NCBI RefSeq assembly: GCF_965660375.1
Contig: NZ_CBFHZO010000063.1
Span: 11,838-75,837 of the forward strand
Source: Congregibacter sp965660375
GTDB taxonomy: Bacteria > Pseudomonadota > Gammaproteobacteria > Pseudomonadales > Halieaceae
Direction: 5' to 3'
DNA: 64,000 nt
The first letter of the stretch is position 1, and every line of letters starts with the position of its first letter. The notes beneath the pieces were generated by a model. It was not told where the DNA came from and did not search any database. It was given only the letters and a program-made list of their open reading frames with translations. The position numbers were made by a program, and so were the translations under genes. Shown in pieces: positions 1 through 8,584 of the stretch.

Positions 1-363
1 CAGCGCACGGAGCTCCACATCCCCCTGGGCGAGCGTTGCTATGAGATCCGGGGGAAGCTGGACCGCCGGAGGAATTATGAGAGTGAGCACCGCATCCGCG
101 CACTGATAAAGCGAGGACGGATCTCCTACGCCCATAACCGGCAAGACCCTGGAATCCCAGGAAACGCCCAGTTGGTCCAGCTGTGCTGCGAGACGCTTTC
201 TTGTGTCGTCGCTTTCGCTGCGACATTCAAGGCGCTCGGAACCGGTAGGAAAACGCACCGAATCCGCTAGCACCAATGCCGGCAGAAGCCGCTGCAGAGC
301 GGCAGGATTGAGCGGCGTAGACAGCGAGAAAGCCGTTGTTGTCACGATAGACCCTAGTGGCAT
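1..363 (-). CDS. partial gene, unidentified (possibly serB)
   Basis: A reading frame starting with ATG at 363 runs 121 codons leftward without a stop and leaves the window, so only the N-terminal part is visible. Codon usage is GC-rich and gene-like. It is divergent from the ytjB-like gene at 462. In many gammaproteobacteria the gene divergent from ytjB is phosphoserine phosphatase serB, and the visible part could be its variable N-terminal domain. No HAD motif lies within the visible residues, so this rests on gene order only. The start could also be the in-frame GTG five codons further in. Confidence 0.45.
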   Translation of the reverse strand, partial: MPLGSIVTTTAFSLSTPLNPAALQRLLPALVLADSVRFPTGSERLECRSESDDTRKRLAAQLDQLGVSWDSRVLPVMGVGDPSSLYQCADAVLTLIIPPAVQLPPDLIATLAQGDVELRAL

Positions 364-461
364 AAAAATTTGCGCCCAATTCTAACCCAGTGATCGAACA
401 GGGAGACGCCGCGCGGCCCCCACGCTTATACTCCCCGCACAGCATCGCCACGAATTGATTC

Positions 462-1727
462 ATGCAACGCTTCAAATCCCTCAGCCTGAGTTTGCAACTG
501 CCGCTGGTGGCAGCCGGCTGCGCCCTCCTCGTGGGTCTGTGTCTGCTGTGGCTTACAGCCACTTCCAGCGAGTACCTCCAAAATGAGCGGGAGCGACGCT
601 ATGGAGAATCACTCGCCCAGCAGGTCTCTGCCACAGTGCGCGAGGCGCTTCAGCGCGGCGACCTCCTCAGCGCCCGCGCGTCACTGCAACGCTTTGTGGA
701 TAGCTCCCTGGCAGGAGGAATCACCATTCGCGATGTTGAGGGAATGGCTATGGGTACCGCAGGAGTCATCAGCGGACCTGATCTGACGCAATACAGTGCG
801 CCCATACGCATCGGGCAGGACACCGCTGGCGAGGTTTTAGTGGCAGTAGACAGCAGTGCGGGGCAGGAGATTCGCTGGCGCTTCCTGTTCTCTCTCCTGG
901 CGCTGGCCGCTGCCCTGAGTCTGCTGGTGTTCATGGGAACCCGGTTTCTGGCCCAGCGACTCTCTGCTTCGCTGTTGATTCTCGACAGCCAACTGGTACT
1001 GCCGGGCACTCATGCACCAGATCTGGAAAACGAAGTGAGTAGACTCCAGCGCAGTGTGGAAGCGCTACCTCTGGATATGCTGCGGGGCCATGCTCCCGTG
1101 CCCGCGGCGACCACGGAGTTTCAGCAGGCGACCATTCTGTTTGTGCACCTGGCGAGTCTGGCCCGCTACGTGGACACCCTCGGAGAATCCAATCTTCATC
1201 GCTACACGCGCCGCCTGCAGCAGATCGTACAGGCCGCCGCGCAGTGTTATCGCGGCGAGCTGGTCGTCACCAGGCCCTTTGGCCTCATCGTGAGCTTCAG
1301 CCCCCAGCCCAACGCCGGCAGCGAAGCCCTGCGGGCGGCGAGCTGTGCGCGACTCATCGCCCTTATTTCTCTCGGACTTCAAGAGCGCACCAGCCTGTCG
1401 CTGGAGCTCGCCATGGCCCTGGGGCAGTGCGAAAAAGGTATGGATCAGGCGAAGGATATCTACCCGCAGCTGCATCTTCAGGGCGCCATCGACGAGTTAC
1501 GAGATGCCTGTTTAAATCACAAGCGTTATCCGGCCATTCTCCTCGCAGAGAGTGCCCTGGCCGATGAACAGCTTCAGGCGGTCGCGGAGCTGGCGGAGGA
1601 TGGCGACATGGATGCCGCCGTCAGTGAGCTGCTGAGTCTGGCCGAGGAGCAGGAAACCCTCATCAATCATCAGGCCCGGATCATCGTCGAAAGAATCAAA
1701 CCCAGCCAAGGGACAAACAGCAGCTGA
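462..1727 (+). CDS. YtjB/AhpA-family inner-membrane protein
   Basis: 421 residues with two hydrophobic segments at about 14-34 and 143-165, bracketing a periplasmic stretch of about 110 residues. The cytoplasmic C-terminal half includes a region around 220-310 (beginning ATILFVHLASLARYVD) that resembles a degenerate nucleotide-cyclase-type fold. This matches the architecture of the YtjB/SmpA (AhpA) family, whose genes sit next to serB and close to parC in Pseudomonas relatives. Molecular function in this family is poorly defined. It is convergent with parC, with stops only 27 bp apart. The family call rests on architecture plus neighbourhood. Confidence 0.7.
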   Translation: MQRFKSLSLSLQLPLVAAGCALLVGLCLLWLTATSSEYLQNERERRYGESLAQQVSATVREALQRGDLLSARASLQRFVDSSLAGGITIRDVEGMAMGTAGVISGPDLTQYSAPIRIGQDTAGEVLVAVDSSAGQEIRWRFLFSLLALAAALSLLVFMGTRFLAQRLSASLLILDSQLVLPGTHAPDLENEVSRLQRSVEALPLDMLRGHAPVPAATTEFQQATILFVHLASLARYVDTLGESNLHRYTRRLQQIVQAAAQCYRGELVVTRPFGLIVSFSPQPNAGSEALRAASCARLIALISLGLQERTSLSLELAMALGQCEKGMDQAKDIYPQLHLQGAIDELRDACLNHKRYPAILLAESALADEQLQAVAELAEDGDMDAAVSELLSLAEEQETLINHQARIIVERIKPSQGTNSS

Positions 1728-1754
1728 TCTCTGGCGCCGGCGGCTCATCGCACC

Positions 1755-4004
1755 CTAGGAAGCCACGTCCATACGCTCCACGCGCTGAAATCCCCGGGGC
1801 AGCTTGTTGCCCCGTCGTCCCCGCTCACCATGGTAGTGCTCGAGCTCTGAACGCTTGAGTGTCAGGTGGCGTTTTCCGGCCCATACGGTCAGACCGTCGT
1901 CGTCCCTGAGCACCGCTGTGGCAACCACAAACTCCTCCCGGTCCCGGGCCCTGGGCCCGGGAATCGCAATAATTTTATTGCCCTTACCCCGGGAAAGGCT
2001 CGGCAAATCCGCCAATGGAAACAGCAGCAGCCGCCCTTCATTGCTCACCGCGGCCACCCATTGGGCGTCATCGACGATTGGTACTGGACTCACCACCCGG
2101 GCACCTGACGGCAGCGTCAACGCTGCCTTGCCCGCGCGATTTTTTGTCTGCAGATCACCAAGCGTAGTCACAAAACCATAGCCCGCGTCGGAGGCCAGCA
2201 TACAACGTTGTCCGCTGTCACCCATCATCAATCCATCGAAGCCTGCTCCCGAGGGCGGGTTAATGCGACCGGTCAGCGGCTCTCCCTGGCCCCGCGCCGA
2301 CGGCAGATTATGCGTCGCCAGGGTGTAGGCGCGACCGGTGGAATCAATAATCACCGCCGGCTGATTGCTCCGCCCCCTCGCTGCGAGCTTGAAGCTGTCT
2401 CCGGATTTATAGCTCAGGGACCCGGGATCCATGTCGTGCCCCTTGGCGGCACGGATCCAGCCCTTCTCCGACAAGACCACAGTTATGGGGTCGGCGCTCA
2501 TGAGCTCCAGCTCACTGAAGGCCTGGGCCTCCTCCCGGCTTGCCAGGGGGGAGCGCCGATCATCGCCATACTTTTCGGCAATGGCCGTGAGCTCTTTCTT
2601 AATCAGCGTCTTCAGCCGTGCCTCGGAGCCCAGGGTCTTCTCCAGCCAGTCTCGTTCTTTTTCCAGTTCGTCCTGCTCGCCGCGAATCTTCATTTCCTCG
2701 AGCTTGGCGAGGTTGCGCAGTTTCAGCTCGAGGATGGCTTCTGCCTGCATATCCGACAGCTCAAAGCGCGCAATGAGCGCCTGCTTGGGATGTTCTTCGG
2801 TGCGGATGATGTGAATCACTTCATCGATATTCAGGTAAGCCGCCAGATAACCTTCCAGAATATGTAAACGCCGCTGCACCCGCTCCAGGCGGTAATCCAG
2901 ACGCCGTCGCACGGTCTCCCGGCGGAACTTGAGCCACTGCCTGAGAATGCCATCGAGGCTGCGCACTCCCGGGCGACCATCAATACCAATCATATTGAGA
3001 TTGACGCGATAGGTTCGCTCAAGATCCGTGGTGGCAAAAAGGTGGCTCATGAGCGCGTCGCGATCGATGCGATTGGAGCGCGGCACAATCACCAGGCGGG
3101 TGGGATTTTCGTGATCTGATTCATCCCGCAGGTCCGCGACCATGGGCAGCTTCTTGGCCTGCATCTGCTGCGCGATTTGCTCCAGGACACGAGAGCCCGA
3201 GGCCTGGTGGGGCAGCGCAGTGACCACAATATCACCGTGCTCCGTGTCCCAAACCGCACGCGCACGCAGGCCTCCTCGCCCCGTAGCATAGAGCTGGGCG
3301 ATATCCTCCCTGGGCGTAATGATCTCCGCTTCCGTCGGGTAATCGGGACCCTGAATGATCTCGCAAAGCTCCGCCAGGGTGGTTTTAGGCGCGTCGAGGA
3401 GGGTTACCGCCGCCGTCACCACTTCCCGCAGATTGTGCGGGGGAATATCCGTTGCCATGCCCACGGCAATACCGGTGGTGCCGTTGAGCAGCACATTGGG
3501 AACCTGGGCGGGGAGCAGGGAGGGCTCATCCATGGTTCCGTCAAAGTTCGGCACCCAGTCCACAGTGCCCTGCCCCAGCTCCCCAAGCAGTACATCGGCA
3601 TAGGCCGTCAGGCGGGATTCGGTGTAGCGCATCGCGGCAAAGGACTTTGGATCATCGGGGGAACCCCAGTTTCCCTGACCATCGACCAGCGGGTAACGAT
3701 AACTGAAGCTCTGCGCCATAAGCACCATGGCCTCGTAGGCAGCGCTGTCCCCATGGGGATGAAACTTGCCGATCACGTCACCCACGGTGCGAGCGGACTT
3801 TTTGAACTTCGCTGTTGCTTTGAGCCCCAGTTCACTCATGGCGTAGATAATGCGCCGCTGGACGGGCTTCAACCCGTCGCCAATATGGGGCAATGCGCGA
3901 TCAAGAATGACGTACATGGAGTAGTCGAGATAGGCTTTCTCGGCATACTGCTTTAGGGAAATGCCCTCGATGCCATCGTCATCAATGGTGTTGGATTCTG
4001 TCAT
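1755..4004 (-). CDS. parC: DNA topoisomerase IV subunit A
   Basis: 749 residues, the usual length for ParC. The GyrA/ParC N-terminal domain begins near residue 14 (GISLKQYAEKAYLDYSM). The catalytic tyrosine is Y127 in AAMRYTESRL, and the winged-helix core carries the HPHGDSAAYEA signature. The quinolone-determining positions are Ser87 and Glu91, the fluoroquinolone-sensitive residues. The C-terminal part is a shortened beta-pinwheel, and the protein lacks the long GyrA tail. With ParE it decatenates daughter chromosomes. parE is not beside it here. The upstream neighbour, 183 bp away on the same strand, is an unrelated cyclic-nucleotide-domain gene. Confidence 0.96.
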   Translation of the reverse strand: MTESNTIDDDGIEGISLKQYAEKAYLDYSMYVILDRALPHIGDGLKPVQRRIIYAMSELGLKATAKFKKSARTVGDVIGKFHPHGDSAAYEAMVLMAQSFSYRYPLVDGQGNWGSPDDPKSFAAMRYTESRLTAYADVLLGELGQGTVDWVPNFDGTMDEPSLLPAQVPNVLLNGTTGIAVGMATDIPPHNLREVVTAAVTLLDAPKTTLAELCEIIQGPDYPTEAEIITPREDIAQLYATGRGGLRARAVWDTEHGDIVVTALPHQASGSRVLEQIAQQMQAKKLPMVADLRDESDHENPTRLVIVPRSNRIDRDALMSHLFATTDLERTYRVNLNMIGIDGRPGVRSLDGILRQWLKFRRETVRRRLDYRLERVQRRLHILEGYLAAYLNIDEVIHIIRTEEHPKQALIARFELSDMQAEAILELKLRNLAKLEEMKIRGEQDELEKERDWLEKTLGSEARLKTLIKKELTAIAEKYGDDRRSPLASREEAQAFSELELMSADPITVVLSEKGWIRAAKGHDMDPGSLSYKSGDSFKLAARGRSNQPAVIIDSTGRAYTLATHNLPSARGQGEPLTGRINPPSGAGFDGLMMGDSGQRCMLASDAGYGFVTTLGDLQTKNRAGKAALTLPSGARVVSPVPIVDDAQWVAAVSNEGRLLLFPLADLPSLSRGKGNKIIAIPGPRARDREEFVVATAVLRDDDGLTVWAGKRHLTLKRSELEHYHGERGRRGNKLPRGFQRVERMDVAS

Positions 4005-4187
4005 TTAGGGGTCTCTTGGAGAATCTGAGCCGGATTGGAAAATTGAATTTGACACACTGAATTGAAACACACTGGCGCTAAAAGTCCGGCAGATGCGTCG
4101 ATGTCGCTAAGAGTGTGCCGCGAAGAGTGTGCAGCGAAGATAGGTACCTCAACTCTTTATATTTGCATGGCTTACCCGGGCAACGCG

Positions 4188-5069
4188 TCAGGCATCGCCA
4201 CCACCCTGCGTGTCCGTCCCGGCGCCCCCGCTTCCTCCACGCTTCTGTACCAGCTGCTCGTTAAGACTGACGATGGAGTTCGCCATGTCTGTGAGCAGGG
4301 CGTGGATCGTTGCAGGATTGTTTTTGATCAGCTCTGTGAACTGGCTGGTGGGTACCTTGACCACACTGCAGCGGCTGCGGGCACGCACCGTCGCGCTGCG
4401 ATCGGCGTGGGTCAGTGCCGCCATGGCACCGAAAATTTCTCCGGGGCTGATAATGCCCACGGGCACATCATCCACAAGTACATCTGCCAATCCGGAGGTG
4501 AGGTTGAAGACATACTGGGCACGCTCCCCCTGATTGATGATGATCTCCTCCGGTTCATACAAGGCAAAGCCGGGTGTGGTGATCACGTCCACCGGGGTTT
4601 GCATGGCGGTGAGACGCAGCATCATGCCGCTGTAGGTGACCAGCAGCCGGGTCCAGAGCTTGGTGGTGCTCGGCCGTGCGAACACCTGTTGCATAAATTC
4701 CAGGGCGCTGTAGCTGTTGAGACTCGCGCCGGCCTCGCTGCCGTAGAAAACCGCTGCTTCTGTATCCCGGCTGCCCGCGATGTCCGGCAGCAGCACGTCA
4801 CCTTCCTCCAGCAGATATACCGCACGATCGGCGTAGCGCACCGATACGGTTCCACTGACAACGACGTAGAACTTTGCCGGGTCAAAACCGCGAAAATTAC
4901 CGGTTTGGGTGGGAGCAACCTCCACCCGAATAGGCAGGAGGTCGATATCCGCCAACAGTGCCTGTACCAAACCCCGGTATTGCTGGTTTAGAAGCTTGAA
5001 ATCAGCGGGTAGTTCAACGCTCGCTAGCATGGTCGATTTGGATACCGTCTTACCAATGCGCTCATTCAA
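4188..5069 (-). CDS. protein with two cyclic-nucleotide-binding-like domains
   Basis: 293 residues. Two cupin-like cNMP-binding folds are visible: an N-terminal one at about 40-130 (FYVVVSGTVSVRYADRAVYLLEEGDVL) and a C-terminal one at about 170-270 with a clearer signature (YVFNLTSGLADVLVDD, then ISPGEIFGAMAALTHADRSATVRA). No helix-turn-helix follows either domain, so it is not a Crp/Fnr regulator. It probably senses a ligand or regulates a partner protein. The tail is Gly-rich (GGSGGAGTDTQGGG). ATG 5069 lacks a clear ribosome site. ATG 5030 is an alternative, 13 residues shorter. Confidence 0.7.
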   Translation of the reverse strand: MNERIGKTVSKSTMLASVELPADFKLLNQQYRGLVQALLADIDLLPIRVEVAPTQTGNFRGFDPAKFYVVVSGTVSVRYADRAVYLLEEGDVLLPDIAGSRDTEAAVFYGSEAGASLNSYSALEFMQQVFARPSTTKLWTRLLVTYSGMMLRLTAMQTPVDVITTPGFALYEPEEIIINQGERAQYVFNLTSGLADVLVDDVPVGIISPGEIFGAMAALTHADRSATVRARSRCSVVKVPTSQFTELIKNNPATIHALLTDMANSIVSLNEQLVQKRGGSGGAGTDTQGGGDA

Positions 5070-5180
5070 GCGCGGATCTCGCGATCATAGCAATTTCTCC
5101 CGCCAGCGAGAACAACTCAACTGGCGAGAAGAAGGCCAAATCGCTAGCATGATCGCCTCTTTTATGGTCAGGCAACCAGA

Positions 5181-5669
5181 ATGTTCGACGACAGATGCGA
5201 AGACAGACGCAACGACAATGGCTGGTCCTGTCAGCCCTTTTCAGCGCTGAGCGGGATTGATGTTTACGATCTGCTGCAGCTTCGCTCGGCGATTTTTGTT
5301 GTGGAGCAGGATTGTGTGTATCTGGATCCAGACGGTATGGACGCCGCCGGCTGGCATCACGGCTACCGCGAAAACGGGAAGTTATTGGCTTACCAGCGCT
5401 GCCTGCCACCGGGCACGCCCTATGAGAACGAGAGCTCCATCGGCCGGATTATTGTGGACCCCTCCCAGCGAGGGAAGCAACTGGGCCGCGAACTGGTGCG
5501 GCGGGGCATCGACTTCAACCTACGCACCTGGCCGGGGAGCCCCATTCTTATCGGTGCCCAGGCGCAGCTCCAGCGCTTCTACGAATCTTTGGGCTTTACG
5601 GTCTGCTCCGAGCCTTATCTCGAAGACGGCATTCAGCACATCCACATGCAGCACCCCGCGTCACGCTAG
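5181..5669 (+). CDS. elaA: ElaA-type GNAT N-acetyltransferase
   Basis: 162 residues with the ElaA signature: LLQLRSAIFVVEQDCVYLDPDG near residues 31-52, the acetyl-CoA loop region IGRIIVDPSQRGKQLGREL, and the C-terminal FYESLGFTVCSEPYLEDGI followed by H-I-H-M. These match E. coli ElaA in order and spacing. Its physiological acceptor is not known for the family. The gene ends 5 bp before the SGNH hydrolase start, so the two are very likely co-transcribed. Confidence 0.88.
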   Translation: MFDDRCEDRRNDNGWSCQPFSALSGIDVYDLLQLRSAIFVVEQDCVYLDPDGMDAAGWHHGYRENGKLLAYQRCLPPGTPYENESSIGRIIVDPSQRGKQLGRELVRRGIDFNLRTWPGSPILIGAQAQLQRFYESLGFTVCSEPYLEDGIQHIHMQHPASR

Positions 5670-5674
5670 CACCC

Positions 5675-6424
5675 ATGTTTAAGCCCGAATCAGCGTTTGC
5701 CCTAGCGGTGTTACTGCTATGCGTCTACAACGTTGGCGTTATTGCCGTTGCCGTCGCCCGCGGCAGCGATCTGGCGGCAGAAAGCACCCCTTTCATCAGG
5801 AAGTTGTCCGACCCCGCGCACAAGATCCTGGTGGTCGGCGACAGCACCGCGGTAGGCACCGGAGCTGCAGCGCCGGAGCACTCTATCGCCGGCCGCATTG
5901 CTGCGGACTTCCCCCGCACCACGGTGCTTAACTTTGCTGAGGATGGCGTGCTCACCGGTGCCATTCCCGGCCAGATAAAACAGGTGCCGCGGGGCCCCTA
6001 CGATCTGGTGTTGGTGCAGGTCGGGGGCAACGACGCCCTGCGCTTGACCGGCAGCAGGGAGCTCCAAAGGGCCATTGAAAAGAGCCTTGATGCCGCCGTC
6101 GCGCTGAGTCCCCGGGTTCTGCTGGTCAGTGTCGGCGATCTGGGTGAGGCCCGCGCGGCCCCCTGGCCACTCTCCCTGCTTCTCTCCTATCGTTCCCGCC
6201 TTGTGCGAGATGTCTTTGCAGACGCCGCCCGGCGACGGAATGTGGAGTTCCTGGATCTTCTCGCGCTTTCCGAGGAGGGCAATCCCTTCGAGGATAACAG
6301 CGAAAGATACTATGCCCGGGACGGTCTCCACCCCTCCAGTGCTGGCTATGCAGTCTGGTACGAAAACCTCCTGTCGGCAGTGCCCCTGGCGCAGTGGCTG
6401 GAGAGTGCAGCGCCGGCAAAATGA
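5675..6424 (+). CDS. SGNH/GDSL-family hydrolase, membrane-anchored or exported
   Basis: 249 residues. A hydrophobic N-terminal segment (about 7-28) acts as a signal or anchor. The SGNH blocks follow: GDSTAVG with nucleophile Ser57, GGND at 117-120 (oxyanion Asn), and DGLHPS with Asp216 and His219. The enzyme is probably an esterase or acyl-hydrolase acting in the periplasm or at the membrane surface. Its substrate cannot be inferred. It follows the ElaA-like gene by 5 bp and precedes the amidoligase by 95 bp. Confidence 0.85.
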   Translation: MFKPESAFALAVLLLCVYNVGVIAVAVARGSDLAAESTPFIRKLSDPAHKILVVGDSTAVGTGAAAPEHSIAGRIAADFPRTTVLNFAEDGVLTGAIPGQIKQVPRGPYDLVLVQVGGNDALRLTGSRELQRAIEKSLDAAVALSPRVLLVSVGDLGEARAAPWPLSLLLSYRSRLVRDVFADAARRRNVEFLDLLALSEEGNPFEDNSERYYARDGLHPSSAGYAVWYENLLSAVPLAQWLESAAPAK

Positions 6425-6519
6425 TCGCCACAGACGCCTCTGCCGTAACATCCCTTTAAATCGCCACTGTTAACCTTGACAGGCTGAATTCGGAGATTTC
6501 ATCCAGCAGGGAGTAGATT

Positions 6520-7494
6520 TTGCCAGCATTTACACAACCACCAACAACCCACACCTGCGCGGGAGAACCGCGTCGCGCGGGCTTTGAGGTTGAGTTTTCG
6601 GGGCTGTCTCTGGAAACGGCGGTGAAGGTCGTGGAGGAAGTCCTCGATGCAAAGCCCCGGGAGTCAACGGCGGCTGAGTGCACTTTGCACGCCGAAGACC
6701 TGGGCGAGTTCAAGGTAGAAATCGACTGGGCGTTCCTCAAGCGAATTTCCAAGGAATATGCCGCCGATGAGGAGCAGTACTGGGTAGAGCCCCTCAATGA
6801 TCTGGCAAGCACCCTGGTACCCATCGAGCTTGTGGCGCCCCCCATTGCGGTGCAGAAGCTGGATGTGCTGAAGGAAATCAGCGACGGCCTGCGCGCAGCG
6901 GGCGCCCAGGGTACGGAAGAGTCGCTGATTGCCGCCTATGGAGTGCACATCAACACGGAGATTCCCGCGCTGGATGCAGACACCCTGGGTCGCTATCTCC
7001 GCGCATTCTGTCTGCTGCAGTGGTGGCTGGTGGATGCCCACGATGTGAACCCCGCCCGAAAGATCAGTCCCTATATCGATCTTTACCCCCAGGGCTACGT
7101 GGAAACCCTTCTCGCCCGGGAGTCCATGACCATGGACGAGATTTTTGACGACTATCTTGAACACAACCCGACGCGAAACCGGGCGCTGGATTTACTGCCC
7201 ATCCTTGCAGAAATCGACAGTGAGCGTGTGCAGCGCACCGTGGACGATGACCGGGTCAACGCGCGGCCGGCGTTTCACTACCGTATGCCCAACTGCCATA
7301 TCGAGCGCGACGACTGGGACCTCACAAAGCCCTGGGACCTGTGGCTGACCGTAGAGCGTCTCGCAGACCGGCCGGACGACATCAAGGCTCTGGCAGCAAA
7401 ATACCTGGATTCACGACGGTTGTTGCTTCCTGTAGATCGAGGCAAGTGGGTTGCCGAGATGGATCAATGGCTAAACGACCACGCATTGGTGTAA
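6520..7494 (+). CDS. amidoligase-family protein (glutamine synthetase/COOH-NH2 ligase fold)
   Basis: 324 residues from a TTG start chosen because AGGGAG lies about 9 nt upstream and the preceding frame gives no better ATG. Features of the amidoligase_2 family are visible: the N-terminal GFEVEFSGL strand with two acidic metal-binding Glu residues, FKVEIDWAFL, the loop PIELVAPPI, and GVHINTEIP with the conserved His. The family forms amide bonds between carboxyl and amino groups using ATP. Its 3' end overlaps the glutamine-amidotransferase gene by 28 bp. The published genomic survey of amidoligases proposed that such pairs make and trim peptide-like conjugates. The real substrate is unknown. 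Confidence 0.85.
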   Translation: MPAFTQPPTTHTCAGEPRRAGFEVEFSGLSLETAVKVVEEVLDAKPRESTAAECTLHAEDLGEFKVEIDWAFLKRISKEYAADEEQYWVEPLNDLASTLVPIELVAPPIAVQKLDVLKEISDGLRAAGAQGTEESLIAAYGVHINTEIPALDADTLGRYLRAFCLLQWWLVDAHDVNPARKISPYIDLYPQGYVETLLARESMTMDEIFDDYLEHNPTRNRALDLLPILAEIDSERVQRTVDDDRVNARPAFHYRMPNCHIERDDWDLTKPWDLWLTVERLADRPDDIKALAAKYLDSRRLLLPVDRGKWVAEMDQWLNDHALV

Positions 7495-8135
7495 CCGGTA
7501 ACGGTCGACGCTGGGCGCCGAGCTGGTGGTGCACCCGGTTTGCGCTGCTGCTCGTCGGTGCGCAGGCAGTACGCATTTCTGTGCGCCATCAACCCGCGGA
7601 TGAAGACAACTTTGATGCCTTGATCATTGGCGGAGGGGACGATATCGGGCCGGAGCAGTACGGCGAACCCAGTAATCCCAAAATACGCTCCGATCCCGCC
7701 CGCGATGCCCTTGAAGTCCGTTGGATCAAAAAGGTCCTCGACGAGAACGTGCCCGTAATGGGGATTTGCCGAGGCGCCCAGCTGATCAACATCGTGCTTG
7801 AGGGCACGCTGCATCAGGACATCCGGGACATGCGCAAGCACACCCGTAACCGGGTGAGCCTTGTTGCCACCAAAGAAGTAAAACTTTTAGAGAACTCTCG
7901 CGCCCGGGAGATTTTTGCCACCGATCGACTGAAGGTGAACAGCCTTCACCATCAGGCAATTAATACCGTGAGCCACAGGCTCGCGATTGTCGGTCGGGAT
8001 CGGGACAATATATGCCAGATGGTGGAGGGCGCCGCCGACACGCCGATCCTCGGCGTACAGTGGCATCCGGAATACCTGTTCTACTTGCCCGTGCAATTGC
8101 GGATCTTTCGCTGGCTGGTAGCGCAGGCGAAGTAA
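7467..8135 (+). CDS. class I glutamine amidotransferase / gamma-glutamyl hydrolase-like (peptidase C26)
   Basis: 222 residues from ATG 7467, which overlaps the upstream amidoligase by 28 bp. A longer in-frame start at 7341 would run deep inside the neighbour and is rejected. The nucleophile elbow is GICRGAQLIN (catalytic Cys), and the His-Glu pair lies in VQWHPEYLFY near the C-terminus. LIIGGGDDIGPEQYG is typical of gamma-glutamyl-gamma-aminobutyrate hydrolases. It likely removes or transfers the gamma-glutamyl/amide group handled by the amidoligase. It is convergent with dtd, with 6 bp between the stops. Confidence 0.85.
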   Translation: MAKRPRIGVTGNGRRWAPSWWCTRFALLLVGAQAVRISVRHQPADEDNFDALIIGGGDDIGPEQYGEPSNPKIRSDPARDALEVRWIKKVLDENVPVMGICRGAQLINIVLEGTLHQDIRDMRKHTRNRVSLVATKEVKLLENSRAREIFATDRLKVNSLHHQAINTVSHRLAIVGRDRDNICQMVEGAADTPILGVQWHPEYLFYLPVQLRIFRWLVAQAK

Positions 8136-8141
8136 ACAGAC

Positions 8142-8579
8142 TCAGCTGTGCAGCAGGAAGGTCACCGGCCCGTCGTTCACCAGACTGACCTGCATATCGG
8201 CGCCAAAGCGACCGCCGGCGAGCGGTGAATAGACGGCCTCCATATGATCATAGAGCGCTCCGAAGAGCGGCTCGGCTTCCTGGGGCGTCATGGCCGTGGA
8301 GAAACCCGGACGAAGTCCCCGGGTGGTATCCGCAGCAAGAGTGAATTGAGAAACCAACAGAAGGCCACCGCTTACATCGCGCAGGCTGCGATTCATACGG
8401 CCCTGCTCATCGGCAAACACCCGATACTTGAGCACACGCTCCAGAAGCTTTTCGCCCATGGGGACCGTGTCACCGGGTTCCAAACCCAGAAAGACCAACA
8501 GGCCGCCATCGATGCTGCCCACTGGCTCGCCGTCGATGCTTACCGACGCGCTGCGCACACGCTGGAGGAGTGCGCGCAC
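8142..8579 (-). CDS. dtd: D-aminoacyl-tRNA deacylase
   Basis: 145 residues, exactly the size of the family. It starts MRALLQRVRSASVSIDG and contains the SQFTL motif (LLVSQFTLAAD) and the C-terminal NDGPVTF with the Gly-cisPro element that forms the D-amino-acid-specific pocket across the dimer. It hydrolyses D-aminoacyl-tRNA and mischarged Gly-tRNA(Ala) in the cytoplasm. The start lies 5 nt after the typA stop, so it is transcribed as the distal gene of a typA-dtd operon. Confidence 0.96.
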   Translation of the reverse strand: MRALLQRVRSASVSIDGEPVGSIDGGLLVFLGLEPGDTVPMGEKLLERVLKYRVFADEQGRMNRSLRDVSGGLLLVSQFTLAADTTRGLRPGFSTAMTPQEAEPLFGALYDHMEAVYSPLAGGRFGADMQVSLVNDGPVTFLLHS

Positions 8580-8584
8580 CGGTG

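Noticed and set aside
3177..3956. 259-codon plus-strand frame
   Set aside because: Antisense to parC.
4062..4991. 309-codon plus-strand frame
   Set aside because: Antisense to the cyclic-nucleotide-domain gene, which has clear domain motifs. His/Gly-rich shadow composition.
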